A stretch of 64,000 nucleotides of DNA. It comes from Brachycybe producta (Eukaryota > Arthropoda > Diplopoda > Playtdesmida > Andrognathidae). The notes under the pieces were generated by a model. It worked only from the letters and a program-made list of their open reading frames with translations. It did not search any database and was not told where the DNA came from. Position 1 is the first letter of the stretch. Each line of letters opens with the position of its first letter. The position numbers and the translations under genes are program-made. The stretch is taken from assembly GCA_036925085.1 (NCBI GenBank), contig JAUPFP010000002.1:11623607-11687606 (forward strand), read 5' to 3'. Of the stretch, positions 57,476-64,000 are shown piece after piece.

Positions 57476-57897
57476 AGGAAACTTGGCACTTTTAAAGTTC
57501 AACTTGAATCCTCTAAGCAGGCTAAGCAAAATAGAATGTACATTAAGTCATTGACTTAACGGATTCGAGTCACGCATATTTATAGATACGTGGTTGCAGT
57601 GCAGGCTTGCGACCAGGGAGGACATGAGCCCTGGGAATTGAAAGTGTAAATTCCACTAATATAAAATATTGTGTTCCTTGAAACCATTACTTGTAACTTG
57701 ACTTATTTGCGTTTCTCTTGTAATTACTAACATATTGTTTACAGGTTAATTATGGAGTGATGCTTTTTGAAAGAAAAAAGATTTTGGTCAATCATTTTAA
57801 AAGTTCCTCCCACATCTTACCTTTGTCTTTTTTTGTCAATTTGCCACAAAAACTACCAAATAAATTATCGTTTTAGCTTCAAAGGTTTGACGCCATA

Positions 57898-58172
57898 CAA
57901 AATGGCTGTCGCAGGAGGGCAAAATGTTGACAGGCATTTAGAAATCGGGAAGAACTTCAGTTGGTTCCGCTCTTGTTATGACGAACGGCAACTTCTAATT
58001 CGTTGGTTATGTAGTCTGACGTCACATGCTCCGCCCTTTTTAACGTTGAACCACACAACAAACCAATTAGAAATTGCCGGTCGTCATAAAAAAGGGCGGA
58101 GCTAACTGAAGTTCTTCCCGATTTCTAAATGCCTGTCAACATTTTGCCCTAATGCAACAGCCATTTTGTATT
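57898..58172. mobile_element. CAGGCATTTAGAAATCGGG-family MITE, copy 2, opposite orientation, with longer arms
   Basis: The same termini lie at 57934-57953 and 58116-58135, but the interior is reversed relative to copy 1: TCTGACGTCACATGCTCCGC here against GCATGTGACGTCAGA there. Outside the ends lie further inverted arms, ACAAAATGGCTGTCGCA with GGGCAAAATGTTGA facing TCAACATTTTGCCC with GCAACAGCCATTTTGTA. Either the element is longer than in copy 1 or it inserted into a pre-existing palindrome. Confidence 0.85.
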
Positions 58173-59187
58173 ACTTTACTTGTAGTAGTTGTAGTTCTTA
58201 GCAAAATCTACAAGTGGCGTCCGTTTCGAGGTGGAAACGAATATAATTAGGAATATTATTACAGGTACTATTGTTTGTAACTTGTAATTTATTACTCTAG
58301 TAGTTTTGTGGCCCAGGTCTTCCCAAGTGGGCAGCAAATAGGTTAAAGTCGGCCTTGTGCCATTAGCATACTTCTGCAACACTAGAAACACCATGTTATC
58401 AATCATGTTAACTTAACAAAATGACATTGATCAATGCAGATTAGAATTGCATCACAGTTGAAGATGCAGTTTAATAACAACAGGCATGCATTATTACCTT
58501 GCATGCAATTTTCAGGAACCCCCCTGCCTCAAGTAAATAAAAGCTCCTCACAAAGCTTCATGAATAAGCTTTGTATGTAAAAGCTTTAGCTTATTTTTCA
58601 GTTGTGTAACATAAGACTTTTTTTTCTTCTTCTGAAGATCAACTTTTAAGACATTCTGTATGATGTAATGAAAAATACCATATTTTAGCATAAATACACT
58701 TGAATTCTAGTGTATGAAAACAATTTATATAAAATGAATCTCTCTCTCTCTCGAGTCAGATTTGCTAAGACGATTGCATTTTCTTCGTTTATACAACAAG
58801 CCTATAATAATACTATTGGTGGGACAAATAATCCAAAGCAATTTAAGCAAGAGTAACTTTGAATGCCACCTACTGAGTGACACAGTTTGATTCAGTTTTT
58901 TCTTCTCATGTTTTTTTTTTATTTCCTTTTCATATTCACATGTTTGTGGATATTACTTAGAATTTTTAAAGTTGATTAAGTAGCTTATGTATGGTATCTT
59001 GGATTTCTTTATATAATAAGCTTTTTTTTTAAAAAAATGCATAAATGTATAAGCTTCATGTAACTTTATGTGTATTGGTAGGCTATGTGGGCATATTTAT
59101 GGCGGCTTGTGCAATATGTTATTTTCATGTTAACATTGACACTTTACCAAAAAAAGGTGTGTGTACCTATGGTACAATATGTCTCCA

Positions 59188-59820
59188 TGGACCTGTTTCG
59201 TAGAAGTTCAAGTTTACAATTGACAAACAGATTCACTTGTAAAATTACTAATTATTATTACAAGTTACAAATGACTTGTAACAAATGGTGAAAAAATTTG
59301 TGAAATTGGAGTCAAACTACAAGTACTTGTACAATGTACTTGTAAATATTAGAACTAATTACTCGTAATTTATAACGTGTTATGAAACAGGGCCTAGATG
59401 TTTCCATGTAGCAACAAGTGGAAACATTGTGTTTTCACGGGAGAAACATGTTGCTGTCACTTTGTTTTATAAACATAGTGGCCACATGGCAGCAACAAAC
59501 GTTTGTCGTCAATGTGCCCAATGGTATATACACACACTGAAATAGTCAACAAGACGAGACTAGTGGAAACCGCCGTCCACATTAGAGAAACATCCGGAAA
59601 TTTGCCGGAGACAGTGCGCACTTGTCTTTGCTTTTGCTATTTGTTTGTTTGAAGTTTACCACTTAAAATGAAAACATGCTTGCAACAAGAGTCCACTTTG
59701 GAGACATGCAACATAAATATCCAGAGACATGCATCAACTACCAACTAGTGACGACTTTGTTGCAGAAACCTGTTGAATGTCTAAATGTTTCCACTTGTTG
59801 CATCTGTGTGGACGGTCCTT
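59188..59820. repeat. Two adjacent TIR-type repeats
   Basis: The first spans about 59188-59395, with ends GGACCTGTTTCGTA and TTATGAAACAGGGCC and an interior rich in ACTTGTAA / TTACAAGT. It touches the second (59396-59820), whose left end GATGTTTCCATGTAGCAACA faces TAAATGTTTCCACTTGTTGC near 59781-59800. No coding content. Confidence 0.6.
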
Positions 59821-59877
59821 AAGAGTAAGAGCAATTACGCCTTTTTCTAATCAAAATGTCTGGTTATATCTAGTTTT

Positions 59878-60263
59878 CACTACAAAAATTAACTGCAATT
59901 AAAAAGTTAAGCACAGTTAATTTTCTAGTTGAAACAAATGTAGTTACATTAACCATGGTTAAATTACTGAACAATGAAGTTCACTCAACTGCATTTGACA
60001 CAATCTGGTTAACCACATTATTAAATGGTTAAATACGACACTAACCGTGTTCGAACAAATTTAACCTACAAACAACATGGCGGATAGTGAGAGCACTCCA
60101 TTTTTGACTGAATGAGGAATGAAAATTTCAATGAAACTGAACAGGAAATGACTCCAAACTATTTAACCACGGTTAAATGTTTAAAAAATGGAAACACTAC
60201 CTCTAAGCTTGTTTACAGTTAACGATAACTTTGGTTAAGTAACTTCAGTTAATTTTTGTAGTG
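59878..60263. mobile_element. CACTACAAAAATTAACTGC MITE inserted in another hairpin element
   Basis: Terminal inverted repeats CACTACAAAAATTAACTGC (59878-59896) and its inverse ACTTCAGTTAATTTTTGTAGTG (to 60263). The element is 386 bp, with the internal TTAACCATGGTTAAAT-type palindromes of its sister at 19329-19696. Outside it, TTTTTCTAATCAAAATGTCTGG on the left and CAATCTTTTTGATTTG on the right look like split arms of a GGTTAGAGGCTAG-family hairpin (about 59835-60360), which would make this a nested insertion. Confidence 0.82.
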
Positions 60264-61394
60264 GAAACTAGAAAACTCTTAAAACTCTTTTAAGTTTTAA
60301 CCCAATCTTTTTGATTTGAAAAAAAAAAACCCCTTAATTGTGGTTATTGCTTTAATTATCCCGGATTAAAAAGCATCAAGGGATCATAAGGGGAACATAA
60401 ATGTTACCACATCCAATTTAATGAGATCACAGTAAGGCCTACTCTTTTAATGTATGATTATGGGTACTTCCTTTTGTTATTGTGGAAGTAGTACTCTTAA
60501 GAGAGGGAAGATTTTTTAATTATATGGATCTCTCTCCTTGATATGTTTTCTACTTTTTTTAATATGTCCATCATTCCCGGTTACCCCCCAAAAAAAGCAA
60601 GAAACGAATTAATTTGTCTTTATCACGCAATTTTGTTAGATGGAGAGAGGAAATTACACATGATAATGTCTATTTAGGTTTCTCAACATTTGGCTCTCAT
60701 TCATTTTATAGTCTTCTATTAATAATAACCTTATGTGTCCTAAAATATAAATTGATAAAAGTTTGGACACTATGGAAATTTCAGATCACGACATTAAATC
60801 GAATAAAGGTTGGACCATACAGGTATTATTTATCTGTTATAATAGTTGTCAATGGCGGAGGGGGTTTTTTTTTTCGTCTTTCTCTCAATTACACTAAAAG
60901 CATTTCTAGTTTTTTTCGTCGTCTTCTTATTTTCTCTTCCTATTATTATTATTTTTTTTTCTATATTAAGGGGGGGGGGGGGGGTGGAATGGTTTCATAT
61001 GTCTCGGTATTCTATGTTGTAATATGGATTTGCAAGTGCTGCTATTAGTCTTAATGTCTTGTCATGCGATCTCTTGATAATAATACTCTCTTATAATATG
61101 GATAGTCACTGTCAGAAATCGTGCAGAAAAATTGTTACATATATATATATATACATTATTATATAGATTTTTTTTGTGCTTTTTCTACCTTTTACAACTG
61201 AATATGGAGAAAAAATAAATTTCTTTATCTTTTGTAAGCACTTTGTATAATGTGCACGAATAATTTTGTAAAATAGAATAATGAAATATAGTTATTTTTT
61301 TTTCAATATGTCGATTGATATAGATAATGCAACAGGTTGAAATTTTATTCATTTTTAAAGTAAAAAAAGAAATTGATTTTTTAAATTGACTGAG

Positions 61395-61490
61395 AAGACT
61401 TGTTTAGAGGCTAGAGATTTTCTACAATGAACTTATAATTAATTTAAAAGTTAAGCTTTTCAACCAGTTTGATTTCAAAAGCATTGTTGT
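61395..61490. repeat. Degenerate GGTTAGAGGCTAG hairpin
   Basis: GACTTGTTTAGAGGCTAGAG (61400-61419) faces AAAGTTAAGCTTTTCAACCA with GTTTGATTTCAAAAGCAT. The right arm has several substitutions. Confidence 0.55.
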
Positions 61491-61689
61491 TGTTTTTTTG
61501 TTTTTTTTTTGGCCCGTATTTGAATGGCATATTGTTAATTAATAAATGACATATTTAAATTAATTCTAAATTAATTTAAAATTAAATTGAATTAATTTAA
61601 AATATTTAAAATTAGTGTTTAAATTATTTTAAGTGTAAACGCTTCTCGAACTTAGGTCATTCTGGCTTTCAAGAGCAATTTTAAGATAA

Positions 61690-61995
61690 ACATGGAAAAT
61701 GTTTGTTTTAGAAACTAGAAGGGTAGCCTTACATTTATGGGTATTTTTATGTTGATATATTTTTTTTAAACTAAGCTATGTTGAATTTAAAAATGCTTTA
61801 TGCAGACGATATTTTTTTAATTTTTCATTATAAAAAAGTTTATTTTGAAAGATATATTTTAAACTAAACTTTTCATGTTGAATTTAAAAATGATTCAAGC
61901 ATACGATATTCTTAAATTTTTTAATTTAAAAAGTTTATTTTGAAAGATATGAATGTATCATGCTATTTTTTATTAGCACACTTTCGATTTCTCTT
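61690..61995. repeat. AAACTAGAAGGGTAGCT-family foldback, intergenic
   Basis: GTTTTAGAAACTAGAAGGGT (61704-61723) starts the left arm. The core is duplicated: AAACTAAGCTATGTTGAATT and AAACTAAACTTTTCATGTTGAATTT-type segments follow one another. Another partial copy begins at 63870 and runs off the window end. Confidence 0.65.
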
Positions 61996-64000
61996 TAGTT
62001 TTGCTAAACTCGAAACGCAATTACTTTTTTTTTTCTAGTTTTTTTAAAAAAAATGTAAAATCGTACTAACAGAAAGAAGGTCCTTTTACTGAGATATTTA
62101 TAGTTTGATATCATTGCATAATTATTATTCTTTGTTTTTTTTATTAAAATGCAAGAATAATTATGCAAATTAAGGTTTCAGCGAAGTTAATTAAACATTG
62201 GCAGACTTATTTGAATATTAAAATATATTTTTTTTTATATATAGAAAGTTAATTGTGATTACAAATTTAGCTATTTTCTATAAATTATTCTTGGTTTGAA
62301 GTGAAAAACAAGAGCTTTTTGACTTTTTGAGTTTTGTTTCTTCTATTAATATCACTTGTGATAGTTTAATAACAGAGTGCCAACAAACAAACAAACAAAC
62401 AGTGAAAAACATAATAAATAAAGACAACATTGTGCCTTGTAATTTAATGTTATCAAACACGGAACTAAATAGCGTTTCATGAATTTGGACTTCCCATTAT
62501 AATATATACTAGAAATAACAACAATTGTCTGACATTACTGTTGAGTGTGCGTGTTATACCCGTTACCACATTATATATCTATCTAAAATGCCATTTTTGT
62601 TGTCTTTCTCTTAATGCATAGGTTTACCAATCAATCAATCACTTTTTTTTTGACGTCACTTTGTACAATCACACTAATTAAAAGAGATACACAGAGAAAG
62701 AGAACAGAAATAATGACAATTAAAATTGTCACATTACATTCTAGTCTAGAGATAATACTGTATATTATTATATCGGTGTTAGTCACTAATTTTCACCAAT
62801 CAATAACTACAACAACAACAAAAAACCGTAACAAGTGATAGAAAAATCAATTAATTAATTAGTATATTCAAGATAATTAGTTTTTAAGAGTTCTTTGTTA
62901 CGTATAATTTAATATTTTAAATATATATTATTTAATAAGATTTTTAAAATCTTAATAAAAAAATTAATAACTTTACAAAATATCACAATTAATTAAGCAT
63001 TATTATAATGAAAGTAATTAATAACATTCAATTAATTATATATTAAATAAAATTAGCTTTTAAAACTTTTTGATTAATATAATTGTTAAGATGTTGAAAA
63101 AGTTTTAAAATAATAATAATTTCACAAAATATCAGAAGTAATTGATAATAATTAATATAATAAAAGGAATTAATGATAATGAATTAATTATTATAATCAA
63201 GTAAATTAGTCGTTAAGAGTTTATTATGGCATATAATTTAATATTAGAAATTAGAAATTTAAAAATATTCTTTAAAATCTTAATTAATTTTTTAATTAAT
63301 AATTTTTCAAAATATTTCAAAAGTAATTAATAACAATAATTAGTATAATAAATTAATTTTAAATTCAAGATGAAGTTTTTTTACAGTAGGCCTATTTTGA
63401 AATGTGAGAATTGTTTTGCCATGATGCCAATAGAGGGCGACTCCAGCTATTGCATAATTTTTTATTGTTTTATTTCATGTTGTTATATGAATTATTAAAT
63501 TCATTATAGGTGTAATTATATTAATTGTTAATAGCAATTAGAATTACTGTTAATATTTTATTCAGTTATTTCTGGCTTTTTTGATCACGTTGTATTTGAA
63601 TGTTTTTTTTTTTTGTGATTTGTTTGCTGTTTATTTCTAATTAACATTTTTGAAATCAGTGTTTGAAAATGGTGTTAAACCTTATTGAACATCAAAGTGC
63701 CTCATTTACATAAATGTTATATTTTGAAAGATGCAACAAAATAATTCACAATCTCAGTCTTTTAATTTAGAATTTTTTTAAAACTGACTACAATTAACAT
63801 TATTTATGAATAGCTTATTTCCAAACTCTTAATTGTTCTGTTATTTCAGGTTCAAAACTAAGAGGAAATTCAAAGTGTTTAGAAACTAGAAGGGTAGCTC
63901 AGTCACTTAAGGCTATTTTCATGTTTATTTATATCTTTAAAAATAAACTTTTTATAGACAAAAATTAAAAATAATCGTCTTTTAATCAAACTGAAATAAA

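Larger units (their letters stand above)
60264..64000. other. Gene-free, extremely AT-rich tail
   Basis: Apart from the repeats listed I see no gene. At 62850-63370 the sequence is almost only A and T, with repeated TTAATTAATAA-type words and no recognisable unit. A G15 run lies at 60970-60984, inside an open frame of no coding value. Confidence 0.6.

Noticed and set aside
60614..61048. 144-aa plus-strand open frame
   Set aside because: It is low-complexity, spans a G15 run and T-rich tracts, and has no conserved motif.

Overview
The window looks like nuclear DNA of an invertebrate animal. It is very AT-rich, and its genes are split by many short introns, mostly 70 to 500 bp. The three recognisable protein genes (CDIN1, ETAA1, RALGAPA) belong to animal families. 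I cannot name the phylum from sequence alone. Exons have many TCG, GCG and CGA codons and stand out from the T- and A-rich surroundings. Coding sequence is confined to about 24.7-51.0 kb; 1-24.6 kb and 51.1-64 kb hold repeats and no gene I can support.

Genes, left to right. (1) CDIN1 on the minus strand, 26501 to 24704, ten coding exons that join in frame to 278 aa. It is the codanin-1-interacting, PD-(D/E)XK-type predicted nuclease. (2) A single plus-strand exon, 29003-29158, resembling the N-terminus of the rRNA methyltransferase NSUN5. I find no further exons for it, and it sits inside a large inverted-repeat structure. (3) An ETAA1-like gene, 32221-34877 (+), eight coding exons, 562 aa. 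This is the RPA-binding activator of ATR at stalled replication forks. Its C-terminus carries two RPA32-binding-type motifs plus a degenerate third. (4) RALGAPA, 36016-51038 (+), 38 coding exons, 2028 aa. This is the catalytic alpha subunit of the Ral GTPase-activating complex, with a C-terminal RapGAP domain. Two of its introns appear to be GC-AG. The genes share no pathway; ETAA1 and RALGAPA are head-to-tail neighbours about 1.1 kb apart.

Repeats dominate the rest. I recognise at least nine families of small, largely palindromic (foldback or MITE-like) elements, several present in both introns and intergenic DNA. There are also nested insertions, three kinds of intronic tandem repeat, long (TA)n tracts, G runs, and a tandem array of about 145-bp hairpins just downstream of RALGAPA. 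No transposase, reverse transcriptase, rRNA, CRISPR array or convincing functional tRNA was seen.

The observations most worth checking are: a roughly 5-kb structure with inverted termini (26604-31636) that encloses the orphan NSUN5-like exon; the repeated RPA32-binding motif in ETAA1; a 14-copy mini-hairpin array in RALGAPA intron 37; the tandem hairpin array at 51.9-52.5 kb; and a perfect loop-free 36-bp palindrome flanked by exact 7-bp direct repeats.
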